A stretch of 41,485 bases of DNA from Deltaproteobacteria bacterium (GTDB lineage Bacteria; Desulfobacterota; Binatia; Binatales; Binataceae), in the NCBI GenBank assembly GCA_021801125.1, contig JAJYYI010000097.1, positions 1 through 41,485 on the forward strand, in the 5' to 3' direction. Positions 11,779 through 20,487 of the stretch are shown here, piece after piece. A program made the position numbers and the translations under genes. Within the stretch, counting starts at the first letter, position 1. Every line of letters begins with the position of its first letter. The notes beneath the pieces are model-generated. The model did no database searches. It had not been told where the DNA came from and saw only the letters and a list, made by a program, of their open reading frames with translations.

Positions 11779-12066
11779 TCAGGTAAAGCCGAACAATGTT
11801 GCGAGACAAAAAAAATAAAACGCAATTATTCAGACATATCAACGCGCTGGAAGTTTCGAAAAGTTCGGATTTTGTGTGCGTCAAGGGGCCGCAAAAAGAC
11901 TCTGAAGTCGAAACTGGAACGAGTCGTTTTAGCACGCAATTTTAGTGGCGAAGCACTGGCGCCTGGGTGGCTCTGGAAATGCGCGGACGGGCCCACCACC
12001 CCGCGCCTTCATTTAGGCCGTGATTCGCTCACCCGCGAGAAGCGCCCGGCCGATGGCGGCCTCCGC

Positions 12067-12111
12067 AATGACCGAGGCCCCCCTGAATTAGCGGCCGTAA
12101 CGGTCATTTTT
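12067..12111 (+). terminator. Orphan intrinsic-terminator-like hairpin
   Basis: AATGACCG (12067-12074) pairs perfectly with CGGTCATT (12101-12108), and the T run continues to 12111. The loop contains two self-complementary GGCC blocks that can extend the stem. This is terminator-like for plus-strand transcription only; the minus-strand reading has no T tract. The nearest plus-strand gene upstream ends more than 5 kb away, so it would end an unannotated transcript. Confidence 0.45.
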
Positions 12112-12140
12112 AGTTGACCACGCGATTCGAAAGGCGAAGC

Positions 12141-12165
12141 GGAGACCGCCATTGCGAAGGTCTCC
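12141..12165. repeat. 7-bp inverted repeat
   Basis: GGAGACC (12141-12147) and GGTCTCC (12159-12165) form a perfect stem with an 11-nt loop, 29 bp after the orphan terminator-like hairpin. No T tract follows. Function unknown. Confidence 0.4.
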
Positions 12166-12440
12166 AATTGGCGAGAGCATGGAAACGGTTCGACGATAGT
12201 TCCTCTCCAGGCTATATCTTAGCCGAAAATCGAAGCATCAATGGCACTTTCGTTCCCCCGAATCGATGAGGCGCGTGCCCAAGGTGAGGACGATGGGCGC
12301 AAGCGAACGAGGAACCTTAGGCTGGGCAAACACGATGGGAAAAATTCATCGAATAAAAGCTCTTGTAAAGAATAGCAAAAACCGCTTCCATAAGCAGAAG
12401 TTTAACGCCCGCAAAGTTGAAGCACGGAGGAGCGTTGAAA

Positions 12441-12710
12441 TTGAAGATAAGAATGCCTGCGCGGCTGTTGTCCTTGATGTTTTTAGCATGCTGTCTCATT
12501 GGCGCTGCGGCGACAGGGACTAAGGCTTTTGCCCAGGGCGCCGGAGCGCCTGAGGCGACGCCTGGCGGTGCTACCCAAGGCCAGCAACACGAAGATCACG
12601 AAAAAGAACGGTCCGAGAAGAAAGAGCACGCTCACAAGCAGAAGAAACATCGTAGCCACAAGCACAAGCATCACCATCACGAGAAAAAAGAAAAAGGAAA
12701 GGAAAACTGA
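12441..12710 (+). CDS. Small secreted histidine-rich protein
   Basis: An 89-residue protein with a clear Sec signal peptide (basic start, hydrophobic core LLSLMFLACCLIGAA, cleavage expected after AFA). The mature part is almost entirely His, Lys and Glu, with 11 histidines in about 42 residues, including a run of four. Such tails bind Ni, Zn, Cu or Co in known chaperones and storage proteins, so a periplasmic metal-binding role is plausible but inferred. I choose the TTG at 12441 because GGAGGAG (12426-12432) lies 8 nt upstream; the ATG at 12453 is the alternative and would shorten the signal peptide by four residues. The gene stands alone, upstream of two more exported proteins. I recognise no named family. 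Confidence 0.7.
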   Translation: MKIRMPARLLSLMFLACCLIGAAATGTKAFAQGAGAPEATPGGATQGQQHEDHEKERSEKKEHAHKQKKHRSHKHKHHHHEKKEKGKEN

Positions 12711-13103
12711 AGATGGTCATGCTGCCGCGCTGCTCCTGATTAAGGCGTCTATAACAGCCATGATATGAAGACCGAGCGAACTGCGGCGGGCGTTGAGGTC
12801 AAACGTTGTGGCTTTGCCGACTTGCCAGCGAGGCACACTGGCGCTGGCTGCGCGATTGAGCGAACACAATCCGGTTGCGCTGGGATGTATGGTGGATAGC
12901 AGAGCAGTCAGCCGGCGCGGGCCCTTCAAGGCCAAGGCATGAACTTACCCGAGTCGCGCTCCGGTCCCGAAGGCTCAACTTTTTCCTCTCGCGACGGCGG
13001 TGTCGGCTTCGCGCGGACACGTTTTGGGCGCGCGGTATGGCCTGCGAAGTTGTCAACGACACCTGGAAAGCTTGAAACTGTGGCGAGGCCGTGATGCAGT
13101 AGC
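12711..13103. other. Intergenic region, nothing recognised
   Basis: These 393 bp between the His-rich protein gene and the next secreted-protein gene contain only short open frames on both strands without recognisable products. I see no strong hairpin or promoter. Confidence 0.5.
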
Positions 13104-13808
13104 ATGATTATGAAGCACGCGGCAATAAGCGGAGCGGCTGCGCTGCTGGCGAGCCTGCTGGTAAGCGTTGCGTGGGCGCAGAACGCTGAAAAGGCGGGTG
13201 CAAGCAACGCTGCTACCAGCGCGGCCACCAAGACAGCCGGCAAAGAAACGACGTCCTCGACGCTGATAAACGGCCCTGAGACCCACTTTCGTGCGGCACG
13301 TACCGCCTTCGACAAGGGGGACCTCGGTGCTGCAGGCCATGACATTCGTCAGGGCGCCGCGTTGATCAGAATTGAGGCGAACCGCTCCAACATCACCGAC
13401 GAAACGGACCTGCTGACCTCAGCGGCGGAGTTGGAGACCCTGGCGGGCAACGTGGCGCAAGGCAGCGTAAGTTCGCCCTATGATCTGAGTCGCGCTTTTG
13501 CCCGGGCCGATCTTGCCTTAGCGCGCCATTACCATATGCTGGCCCAGGAGTCGTTGCATCAGAAAAACACTAAGGAGGCCGCGGTTTGGCTCGGCGCCGC
13601 CACCGACTACGTTAACGACAGCGTGGCGTGGAACTCCCGTCAATTAGAGGAAAGCGGTAGCCCGGTGGTTAAGAAAATGCGCGCTCTGCAAAAGAGCCTG
13701 CAGGAGAAGATTTCCGCCGGAACTCAGGCGGCGTCGCAAGAAACGGCAAGGGGGCTCGACGCTCTGGGCAAAGACCTCCAGCAACTGGCCCAGAAAATAT
13801 CTCCGTAG
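13104..13808 (+). CDS. Exported alpha-helical protein of unknown function
   Basis: A 234-residue protein with a Sec signal peptide (GAAALLASLLVSVAWAQ, cleavage expected after AWA). After a low-complexity Ala/Thr/Ser linker (about residues 30-55) come predicted amphipathic helices with an FRAARTAFDKGDLGAAGHDI segment and a coiled-coil-like C terminus (about 185-232). The 'small helix, growing load' pattern faintly resembles the YfdX family but I would not assign it. It probably works in the periplasm. A second ATG two codons in (13110) is an equally good start, because neither has a clear ribosome binding site. The His-rich protein gene and the lipoprotein gene flank it in the same orientation. 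Confidence 0.7.
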   Translation: MIMKHAAISGAAALLASLLVSVAWAQNAEKAGASNAATSAATKTAGKETTSSTLINGPETHFRAARTAFDKGDLGAAGHDIRQGAALIRIEANRSNITDETDLLTSAAELETLAGNVAQGSVSSPYDLSRAFARADLALARHYHMLAQESLHQKNTKEAAVWLGAATDYVNDSVAWNSRQLEESGSPVVKKMRALQKSLQEKISAGTQAASQETARGLDALGKDLQQLAQKISP

Positions 13809-13908
13809 CGACGCTGAAGCGCGCGCCCTCGCAGCCAGGCTTGCCTTGATGCTCCAAGGCACTTGGCTGTAGCCCAACTTTTTAGGTGGCTATTAACAGC
13901 GCGGGCAA

Positions 13909-14433
13909 ATGACAGGCAGCTATTCAGCGCCGGCAACGTTAGCCTTTCGCTCCGTGATTCGGGGCGCATGTTTGCTGGCCGGCTTGACGCTAGCCGGATG
14001 CGGCGGCTTGCCTCAACTCCGTCAGTCATTTACGCCTTCCGGCGAACTCACTGCGCAGCAACGCACCGAAATCACGGAAAATCGGCTCAAGGCGGCGGGC
14101 TTTAAAGCGATCTCACCAGCAACGCCGGAGGAAATGCGCCACTACCAAAAGCTGCCGCCGATGCAGATCACCTACAGGATCGGCGCCAAGGGAGAGCTGA
14201 CGTACTATTTCAACGACCCGACCTATTGTCATTGCTACTTTTCAGGCAATGACGAAGCTTATCAGCGCTACCAAGGGCAAAAGATCGAGGTGAAGCAGAC
14301 TCGCCAGGGTCGGCGCTCCGACGAGCTTAACGACGCTCAAATGCAGATGCAGCAGATGCAGCTGATGGGGCCGTTCGGAATCGACAGCCCGCTCGGCGGG
14401 AACGGCCCCGGCACCAACCTTTACAGCTATTAG
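13909..14433 (+). CDS. Lipoprotein of unknown function
   Basis: A 174-residue protein with a signal peptide ending in the lipobox LTLAGC, so Cys31 would be lipidated. The mature region contains a short domain around residues 80-125 with YRIGAKGELTYYFNDPTYCHCYF, in which two cysteines flank a histidine (C-H-C). This could bind a metal or form a disulfide. A Gln/Met-rich stretch (MQMQQMQLM) and a Gly/Pro-rich C terminus follow. I do not recognise a family. It lies 100 bp downstream of the exported helical protein gene and may be co-transcribed. The next gene is convergent, with a strong hairpin between. Confidence 0.75.
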   Translation: MTGSYSAPATLAFRSVIRGACLLAGLTLAGCGGLPQLRQSFTPSGELTAQQRTEITENRLKAAGFKAISPATPEEMRHYQKLPPMQITYRIGAKGELTYYFNDPTYCHCYFSGNDEAYQRYQGQKIEVKQTRQGRRSDELNDAQMQMQQMQLMGPFGIDSPLGGNGPGTNLYSY

Positions 14434-14534
14434 GCGTGCGCGCCGCCGCGCTGCGCGCTACAAACCTTTTCGTCGCTTGGACGCGTCCGGCTTGAACGCG
14501 CCGCCATGGCGTGCGGCCTAAGACTATCGGCGTG

Positions 14535-14579
14535 CAGGGCCGGCGCCAACCGCCCGTGGGGGCGGATACGCCGGCCCTG
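14535..14579. terminator. Strong nested hairpin between convergent genes
   Basis: CAGGGCCGGCG (14535-14545) and CGCCGGCCCTG (14569-14579) form a perfect 11-bp stem. Inside it, CCGCCC (14550-14555) and GGGCGG (14560-14565) form a second stem. The structure lies between the lipoprotein gene and the oxidoreductase, which converge, so it is a likely bidirectional terminator although no T tract follows. Confidence 0.65.
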
Positions 14580-14586
14580 TCCGAAG

Positions 14587-15597
14587 TCAGGCGCCGGCCA
14601 ACGCGCGCATAGTGTTCAGAAAGTCTCGCTGATTGGTGCGTGTTGGTCCGACCGGGAAAACCACCGGATGGGTGATGCCGGCGGCGCGAAAGCGCGCGAT
14701 GAAGTCCCGCGCTCGGTCCGCCGTGCCGAAGCTGCCGAGCTTGTCGGCCGACGCGTCGCTGATAGCGGTGGGCGCCTGATCGCGCTGGCCCGCATGCCAC
14801 ATGCGGCGGACCTCCGCCATCTCCCGCTCCATTCCGATGCTAGCGAACATTTTTTGGTACGACTCAACGAACGCGTACGTCGCCAATTCACGCTTGAAGG
14901 CAAGGCGCGCGGCCTCGGCCTCATCGGTCACGCACATGCGTGCGAAAACGGCGTAGTCGAGGTCGTCAGCGTTGCGTCCGGCGGCTTTGGCTGCCTCACG
15001 AACCACGGCAACTTGTTTGGCCACCGCCTCGGCTGGCGAGTAGTTGAGCAATACCCCGTCGGCGACCTCGCCCGCCAGACGCAACATCGGCGGGTTTAGC
15101 GCAGCCAAATAAATACGCGGCGCGCGCTTCTGCAGTATCGGCATCCGCAAGCGCAACTCCGCCTTGTAAACGGCGCCGTCGAACTTAACCCGTCCGTCGC
15201 GGAACAGTTGACGCATGATCTCGACGCATTCGCGCATCGCCGTCAGCGGCTTGCGATATGACGCGCCGTGCCAGCGTTCGACGATGATCGGACTCGACAC
15301 GCCCAGGCCGGCGATCGCGCGGCCTTCGGAAAGCTCGTTAAGCGTTAGAAACGCAGTGCCGAGCACGGCCGGCGTGCGAATTTGGATAGGAACCACGCCG
15401 GTTGCCAGCTCGATCGACCTCGTGTGCGCCGTCAACGCGCCGAGCGCGACCAAAGCGTCGGGACCCGAAACCTCGGGCAGCCAGAGACATGAATAGCCAA
15501 GCGACTCCGCTTCGCGCGCCGTCTCTATCCCTGCGCGGATCGGCTCGTTGGCCAGCGAAAGCATTGCCACTCCCAGTTTCACTTTTGATTCAGGCAT
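14587..15597 (-). CDS. Luciferase-like (LLM-class, probably F420-dependent) oxidoreductase
   Basis: A TIM-barrel flavin- or F420-dependent oxidoreductase of the bacterial-luciferase superfamily. The N terminus (VKLGVAMLSL), the AESLGYSCLWLPE strand-helix, the ELATGVVPIQIRTP segment and GRAIAGLGVSSP match the F420-dependent MER-like branch, but cofactor choice cannot be settled by reading alone. Substrates in this group are very diverse. The start is the ATG at 15597 (336 residues), with GAGGAA just upstream; an adjacent TTG would add one residue. It is a single gene between the hairpin and gspN, in the same orientation as the T2SS operon but without an apparent link to secretion. Confidence 0.85.
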   Translation of the reverse strand: MPESKVKLGVAMLSLANEPIRAGIETAREAESLGYSCLWLPEVSGPDALVALGALTAHTRSIELATGVVPIQIRTPAVLGTAFLTLNELSEGRAIAGLGVSSPIIVERWHGASYRKPLTAMRECVEIMRQLFRDGRVKFDGAVYKAELRLRMPILQKRAPRIYLAALNPPMLRLAGEVADGVLLNYSPAEAVAKQVAVVREAAKAAGRNADDLDYAVFARMCVTDEAEAARLAFKRELATYAFVESYQKMFASIGMEREMAEVRRMWHAGQRDQAPTAISDASADKLGSFGTADRARDFIARFRAAGITHPVVFPVGPTRTNQRDFLNTMRALAGA

Positions 15598-15639
15598 CAA
15601 ATTCCTCGCTGGAGTTTGGTATGACGAAGTTCTTGCGCA

Positions 15640-16491
15640 CTACGAAATCGAGGGCATCATCAAGGGCCCGCGTATCAGGTAAGGGGTTGCGCCCGGCGGA
15701 TGGGGCAGCAGCCGGAGAAACACGCCGAGGCGCGCGCGTCCGGCCGGCGTGGGCGCAAGGTGGCAGGTGACATTGACGGTGCTCAAGTTGAGGCTCGGAG
15801 CCAAGTGCACCGCGCCGTGCGCGTCGAGCGCGAGTTCCGGTCCTCGGCCGTTGAGGCGACGGACGTCGAGCACGCCCGGCTTGAGAGCAAACGCGCCTGC
15901 TAACTCGGTAAAGGTGACCGACAAAATGCCGGTGCCAAACCTGATTCCCACGTTCCTGCCGCTAAATTCCAGGTTTCCCATGGCACTGCCGGTGCCGGCC
16001 TGGCTGAGGTCGAGCAGACCGCGCGCCGAGAGCTTGCCGGTGAGCGAGGTTCCCGTATCGGCTAACCGCGCAAGCTTCGCCAGGTCCAAGGCCGAGGCCT
16101 CAAAGCGCACCGAATAGCTCGCCCCGCCCGTGCGGGCAACAAAAACCTGCGCATGCCCGCCATAAAGTTCGCCGCCGGCCGCCAGCGCCAGTTGGCCGAG
16201 CAATAGTGAAGTAAGGGCAGGCGAGAGCGTTAGCTCCCGACTCTCCAGCCCCGGCCCGCGCGCCGACTGAGCCGCCGAAATCTTGACGTTTTGTAAGCGG
16301 ACCCCAAGCGGCGGTGCGAAATGCGCCTGTGCGTAGCTCAGTCGCAGACCCATGGGCGCAAGCTTAGCCGCCAGCACGTCGGCGTAAGGAAAGTAGGCTA
16401 TCGTGAAGATCAGGAACAACAACAAGCCCCAGAGCGAGTACGCGACGATCATGACGCGCCCAGGGCCGTGGCTGGTTCCGCTATAGCCCAT
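15640..16491 (-). CDS. gspN: Type II secretion system protein N
   Basis: The 283-residue protein has one N-terminal membrane helix (about residues 13-34) followed by an AsmA-like repeating beta-rich periplasmic domain (LGVRLQNVKISA, LTGKLSARGLLDLSQAG, LEFSGRNVGI), as in the GspN form found in deltaproteobacterial T2SS clusters. GspN is an accessory inner-membrane component whose exact role is not settled. Identity is supported by position at the end of the gsp run. A 201-bp gap separates it from gspM, larger than the other gaps here, and a TATAAT-like sequence lies in this gap on the minus strand (about 16650), so it may also have its own promoter. Confidence 0.75.
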   Translation of the reverse strand: MGYSGTSHGPGRVMIVAYSLWGLLLFLIFTIAYFPYADVLAAKLAPMGLRLSYAQAHFAPPLGVRLQNVKISAAQSARGPGLESRELTLSPALTSLLLGQLALAAGGELYGGHAQVFVARTGGASYSVRFEASALDLAKLARLADTGTSLTGKLSARGLLDLSQAGTGSAMGNLEFSGRNVGIRFGTGILSVTFTELAGAFALKPGVLDVRRLNGRGPELALDAHGAVHLAPSLNLSTVNVTCHLAPTPAGRARLGVFLRLLPHPPGATPYLIRGPLMMPSIS

Positions 16492-16692
16492 CTAACCTTC
16501 GCTCAAGCAATGCGCCGGGCGCGCAGTCCGCGCGCGCCACGCCGCGCGATTCGCGCTCGCTGAAGCAACGCTGACGCTGCTTTGACCCAAGGCCGACCGC
16601 CGGCCGAGTCGCGCCGATTACACATCCATCCCCTCGGAATCGTCGTCGCGATTATATCCTGAATGCGCCGAGCGCATCGAGCAGCGCCCGGT

Positions 16693-17331
16693 TCAGCCCG
16701 CCTTGCCCACCGCGAAGCAGCTCAGGTCAACGTCGAAAGCGTGAGGGTTATTAGGGTGCTTCTTTATTCTCAGTTCGGAGACGATCACCGGAGGCGAAAG
16801 ATGCTCGATCTTGTAGAGCGCCTCAACGATCTGGGCGAGGTCGATATTTTCCAGCTTAAGGTCGACGCGATGCTCCATTAATTCGCCGGCCAGCTTCTTT
16901 TCGTTGGGGCTTATCGACGTGATCTTGCTGCGGTCGAAACCCTGCGAGAGCTTCGCCTCGAGGACCGAGAAGAGCGAGAAGTCCTTGCCGGCCGCTAGCG
17001 CGCGGTTCTGCGCCGCGACGACCTCTTGTTGCAGCGTTTTATACGTTTGCACCATCCGGACTACTTCGACCAGGTCGTGTCGTCGTCTTGCGACCTCCGA
17101 ATCCAGTTCGCTGCGGGTGTCGTACAGCGGCTGGACCACGAGGTAATAGGCGAGAACGCCTCCGAGCGCGAATCCCGCGAGCACCAACCCGGCCTTTTCG
17201 CGTGATTCGAGTTTTCGATAACGTGTGCGCACTCGCGCGCTGAGCGGGGCGATGTAGCCGCTGACATATTTGCGCAGCCGCGCCCATTGAGCTGCGAGCG
17301 CAACGATAAATGTCTGCCAAAGCTTATCCAT
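16693..17331 (-). CDS. gspM: Type II secretion system protein M
   Basis: A 212-residue inner-membrane protein: a basic cytoplasmic N terminus, one membrane helix (about residues 48-66, AGLVLAGFALGGVLAYYLVV), a coiled-coil region (about 75-110) and a small ferredoxin-like periplasmic domain that ends the protein. GspM works with GspL to hold the assembly ATPase at the membrane. It starts 3 nt after the gspL stop codon, which implies translational coupling. Sequence similarity within this family is low, so the call rests on topology and gene order. Confidence 0.8.
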   Translation of the reverse strand: MDKLWQTFIVALAAQWARLRKYVSGYIAPLSARVRTRYRKLESREKAGLVLAGFALGGVLAYYLVVQPLYDTRSELDSEVARRRHDLVEVVRMVQTYKTLQQEVVAAQNRALAAGKDFSLFSVLEAKLSQGFDRSKITSISPNEKKLAGELMEHRVDLKLENIDLAQIVEALYKIEHLSPPVIVSELRIKKHPNNPHAFDVDLSCFAVGKAG

Positions 17332-17334
17332 CGC

Positions 17335-18789
17335 TCACTTAGCCTTGACGTCGGCGGTCTTCAGCACCGCGCTGGCCCGGAAGTCGACGCGACCCGACTC
17401 GCTGCTGGCTTTGGCTTCACTCACCGTGATGTCGCCGAACTCGGGTTGCTTGGCCAGCTCTTGCTTGAGCATGCTGATGCTAGCGTAGGAAGCGGCCTGT
17501 CCGGTCAACTTGACGCCGCTTTCGTCAAAGGTGAGTTCGGCCAACTGAATTCCCATCGAAGGCCTTAACGCGCGCGACACGGCGAGCATCACGTCAAGCG
17601 AAGAAGTGCGGCTTCCCTTGCCCCCGAGCATCCAGAGCCGCTTCTGGGATTGCGCGATGGCATGGCGCAGCCCGGGTATTGCGTCCGAGGCTGGCCTGGG
17701 CCCGAGCACGGGAGCGGCGGCAGCAGACACCTGGGCGTTGAGCAGGTTCAGGCGCCGATAGCGCGCCGCGAGATCAAGCGATATATGGAGCGCGCCAAGC
17801 AGGCCAAGCACGCATGCGAACAGCAGCGGAGTACGCCAAGGGCCGAGGTCGGCTCCGCGTCCCATGAAGATGAACTCGCCCTGACGGAAGTTCACCAGTT
17901 CGAAGCCCATGTGAGGATGCTGGCTCAGCAGCATTGCCAGACATCCGGCGAACTCCATGTCCAACGTGGACGCGCCAGCCAGACGATCGGCGCCTACTAA
18001 AGCACGGGCGCTGCGCACCGGCAATGAGAATTCGCTTGCCAACTGCGAGGTCAGTTCGCCGTTCTCGTCCCCGATCACGACGATCTCAGGACTCTCGCTC
18101 TTTAGCGTTTGGTCGTTAAGTGTCTGCCGAAGGGTCTTCAGCGTGGCGGCGTCAAGCGTCTGCGGTCCGCCGGCGCCATTTGCGCTAAGGCTGCCTGCCG
18201 TTACGACGCGGAATGTGCGAGCAACGCCGTCTTTGTCAAGCAAAACCATCGATGCGCTCCATTGCCCCACCTCGAGCACCAATCGGGCTCCGCTGCCTTC
18301 GCCCGATGCCGGCGCGAACAGCGCGGGCAGAGCCAGCGCGCTTACCGTGACGAGCTTGGGATCCAAACCCGCGGCGCCAAGCGTGTTCAGGTGAGCGCGG
18401 AGGTCTTTGCGCCGGACAAAGCACGCCATCACCAGCGTGCCAGCCTCTCGGCGCTCGAACGGCATCAGGCCGACGATCCCTTCGTCCACGGCGAACGGAA
18501 GATGTTCTTCCATCGCGAAAGGAACAGCCTGCTCGAGTTGGCGGCGATTCTTGAACGGAAGCGACAGCAGCCGCTTGGCGACCAGCTCGCCGGGTATGGC
18601 GGATACCGTAATATCCACCGAGCCGACCTGCTCCATCAGGCGATCCAAAGCGGCTTGAGCGTCCGGCTCGGACTCGTGGCGCTCCGCGATGAACGTGCCG
18701 ATCAAGGTCAGCGAGTTCCAGGTGCGTTCGGCCAACGCGGCCTTTACCCAATCGCGCCCGAGCTCGAGAGCGAGAATTCGTTGCGCCAT
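17335..18789 (-). CDS. gspL: Type II secretion system protein L (PilM-like)
   Basis: The 484-residue protein has a cytoplasmic actin-like ASKHA/PilM domain (about residues 1-300; starts RILALELGRDWVKAAL, with SAIPGELVAKRLLSLPF), one membrane helix (about 325-345) and a periplasmic ferredoxin-like domain with a short coiled coil. In the T2SS, the cytoplasmic part recruits the GspE ATPase and the periplasmic part pairs with GspM. It lies between gspK and gspM in the usual order. The N-terminal half could be mistaken for PilM of type IV pili, but the fused PilN-like C-terminal half and the neighbours make it GspL. Confidence 0.85.
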   Translation of the reverse strand: MAQRILALELGRDWVKAALAERTWNSLTLIGTFIAERHESEPDAQAALDRLMEQVGSVDITVSAIPGELVAKRLLSLPFKNRRQLEQAVPFAMEEHLPFAVDEGIVGLMPFERREAGTLVMACFVRRKDLRAHLNTLGAAGLDPKLVTVSALALPALFAPASGEGSGARLVLEVGQWSASMVLLDKDGVARTFRVVTAGSLSANGAGGPQTLDAATLKTLRQTLNDQTLKSESPEIVVIGDENGELTSQLASEFSLPVRSARALVGADRLAGASTLDMEFAGCLAMLLSQHPHMGFELVNFRQGEFIFMGRGADLGPWRTPLLFACVLGLLGALHISLDLAARYRRLNLLNAQVSAAAAPVLGPRPASDAIPGLRHAIAQSQKRLWMLGGKGSRTSSLDVMLAVSRALRPSMGIQLAELTFDESGVKLTGQAASYASISMLKQELAKQPEFGDITVSEAKASSESGRVDFRASAVLKTADVKAK

Positions 18790-18808
18790 CTTTCGACCGA
18801 ACCGCTGC

Positions 18809-19810
18809 TCACTCTTCGTGCCAGCCGTTTAGAACGAGCGGACTCAAACCGTTGCGGGCGACCATCGCGTAGACGAACTTGCGCGTGCCGGCGTAGGTGC
18901 CGAGGCCCGTGATGCTAAAGAAAGTGCTTTGGGTGGTGAAAACGGAGCCGGATTGGCCGAAGCCGCCCGGCGTAAGGCCGCCGGCGCCGGGTGTCTGCAT
19001 CCCGGTAAGCGCGCCGGCGTTGGGTATTAGTTGCGCGACTTGGGCGGGGTTCATGAACGGCTGATTGAGGCGGCTCTCGACAATCGCGGCAGCCATCGAC
19101 GGGTCGGCACCGAGCCCTGCGAGCGTGGCCGCAATCACCTGCGGAGGAGCCGTGTTGATGTTTATCTGAGCCGTGGGTGCCGCGGTTAAATACTGGCGCA
19201 GGACGACGAAGGTCTGGTCGTCCACTCCGCGCACCATGCGCAAATCGTTAATCGTGGGCATCGGCCCGTTTCGCGGCTCGTACGGCGGCGTAAGACCCAG
19301 ATAGAAGTCCGCCTCGGCGCCGTTTACGCTCGGCACGCTGTCGCGGTCAAGCCAATCCACCAGCGCTCCCAGCAGCTCGGGCGGCAATTTAAGCTCCGCG
19401 AAAAGCTGCGCGAGTACGGCCATGAACGGCAAATTGAGCACGCCCGTCACGGGATTCACAAGCTGGTTGATGCTGAGCTTGCCGGTTTCGTCCTCGATTT
19501 TTACGCTTACCGAGCCGCCGTTGACGGGAATGGGCGGCAGGGGAATGTTCCAAATGTCGGTCAAAGCGTCAAACGGCTGCGGGCGCTGCGCGACGAGCCG
19601 CGTGTCCTGCATTATTAAGCTGAGGCCGACCTGGACGCCCGAGCGGGCGAGAAAAGCGGCGCGAATCTCGCTCGCCTGGTTTCCCGCGATACGTGACCCT
19701 AGGGTGGTCGCGGCTGTAAAGTCGATCACCGTCACCGTGATGAGGGTAACGGCTATCAGCGTGGAAAGCAGCGCTACGCCGCGCTGGCGGCTCTTGACCA
19801 AATCTTCCAT
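18809..19810 (-). CDS. gspK: Type II secretion minor pseudopilin K
   Basis: The largest minor pseudopilin, which caps the pseudopilus tip with GspI and GspJ. From the ATG at 19810 it is 333 residues. It has a short leader ending at Gly (residue 11) before VALLSTLIAVTLITVTVIDF, the hydrophobic stretch processed by the prepilin peptidase; like other GspK proteins it lacks the Glu5 of ordinary pseudopilins. The large globular domain contains the helix-hairpin-helix-like repeats seen in the family (DLRMVRGVDDQTFVVLRQYL and ININTAPPQVIAATL). The start lies 2 nt after the gspJ stop codon; a longer reading would overlap gspJ by 49 nt. A Gly/Pro-rich loop near residues 265-285 is the only unusual element. 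Confidence 0.9.
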   Translation of the reverse strand: MEDLVKSRQRGVALLSTLIAVTLITVTVIDFTAATTLGSRIAGNQASEIRAAFLARSGVQVGLSLIMQDTRLVAQRPQPFDALTDIWNIPLPPIPVNGGSVSVKIEDETGKLSINQLVNPVTGVLNLPFMAVLAQLFAELKLPPELLGALVDWLDRDSVPSVNGAEADFYLGLTPPYEPRNGPMPTINDLRMVRGVDDQTFVVLRQYLTAAPTAQININTAPPQVIAATLAGLGADPSMAAAIVESRLNQPFMNPAQVAQLIPNAGALTGMQTPGAGGLTPGGFGQSGSVFTTQSTFFSITGLGTYAGTRKFVYAMVARNGLSPLVLNGWHEE

Positions 19811-19812
19811 CG

Positions 19813-20487
19813 CTATCTTTGCAGGATCGCCATCGCCGGGGTAACCACTGTCGAAAACCAACGGGCGCTCTGATTAGGTCCCGCCAACTCGAGATCGATC
19901 GAAATCGCGCTGGGCAATGCCTGCAAGGCCGGCATGCGCCTGGAATCCCAGCTCTCGTTCCATCGCTTGCCATCGAAGTAGCGCAGGTGCAGCGAGAGCA
20001 CTCGTCGGCTCAGCACCACCGGCGGATTCAGATGCGCGCTTTGCGGGCTGACCAGGAGCGCGCTATGTTCGCTGCGCGCCAGCACGAATGCGCCTCTCGT
20101 TCCCCGGTCGGGCTGGAGCGAATAGGCAACAACCTCCTCGGCTCCCACGCCCAGTAGCGAATGGCGATGAAGCACGTCGAGGGTCGCGAAGGTCACGTTG
20201 TCAATCGCCTGGCCTCCGGCGTCGTGCGCCTCGCCGACCAGAAACACGGAGCTTGGGAAGACGGGTGTCTGGACCGCGCCGCGCAACTCCGCGCTCAACT
20301 GATATATTATCGCGCGGCCTTCCTCGTCCGCCGTCATGTTCTCTTCACCGGAGGTTTTGCTGTGAATCACGGCAAAGAAGGCGCCGAATACCATCGCCAT
20401 GATAAGCCCCATCACCGCTACCGCGAGCATCAACTCGACCAGCGTAAAGCCTGCGCAGGGCGCCGCGCTTGTCTCCGTCGGCTTCAT
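19813..20487 (-). CDS. gspJ: Type II secretion minor pseudopilin J
   Basis: A 224-residue minor pseudopilin with a type IV prepilin signal: leader ending AG, then FTLVELMLAVAVMGLIMAMV, cleaved at the Gly-Phe bond, with Glu5 of the mature protein present. GspJ is part of the GspI-J-K tip complex that starts pseudopilus assembly. Its ATG overlaps the gspI stop codon by four bases, so translation is probably coupled. Confidence 0.9.
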   Translation of the reverse strand: MKPTETSAAPCAGFTLVELMLAVAVMGLIMAMVFGAFFAVIHSKTSGEENMTADEEGRAIIYQLSAELRGAVQTPVFPSSVFLVGEAHDAGGQAIDNVTFATLDVLHRHSLLGVGAEEVVAYSLQPDRGTRGAFVLARSEHSALLVSPQSAHLNPPVVLSRRVLSLHLRYFDGKRWNESWDSRRMPALQALPSAISIDLELAGPNQSARWFSTVVTPAMAILQR

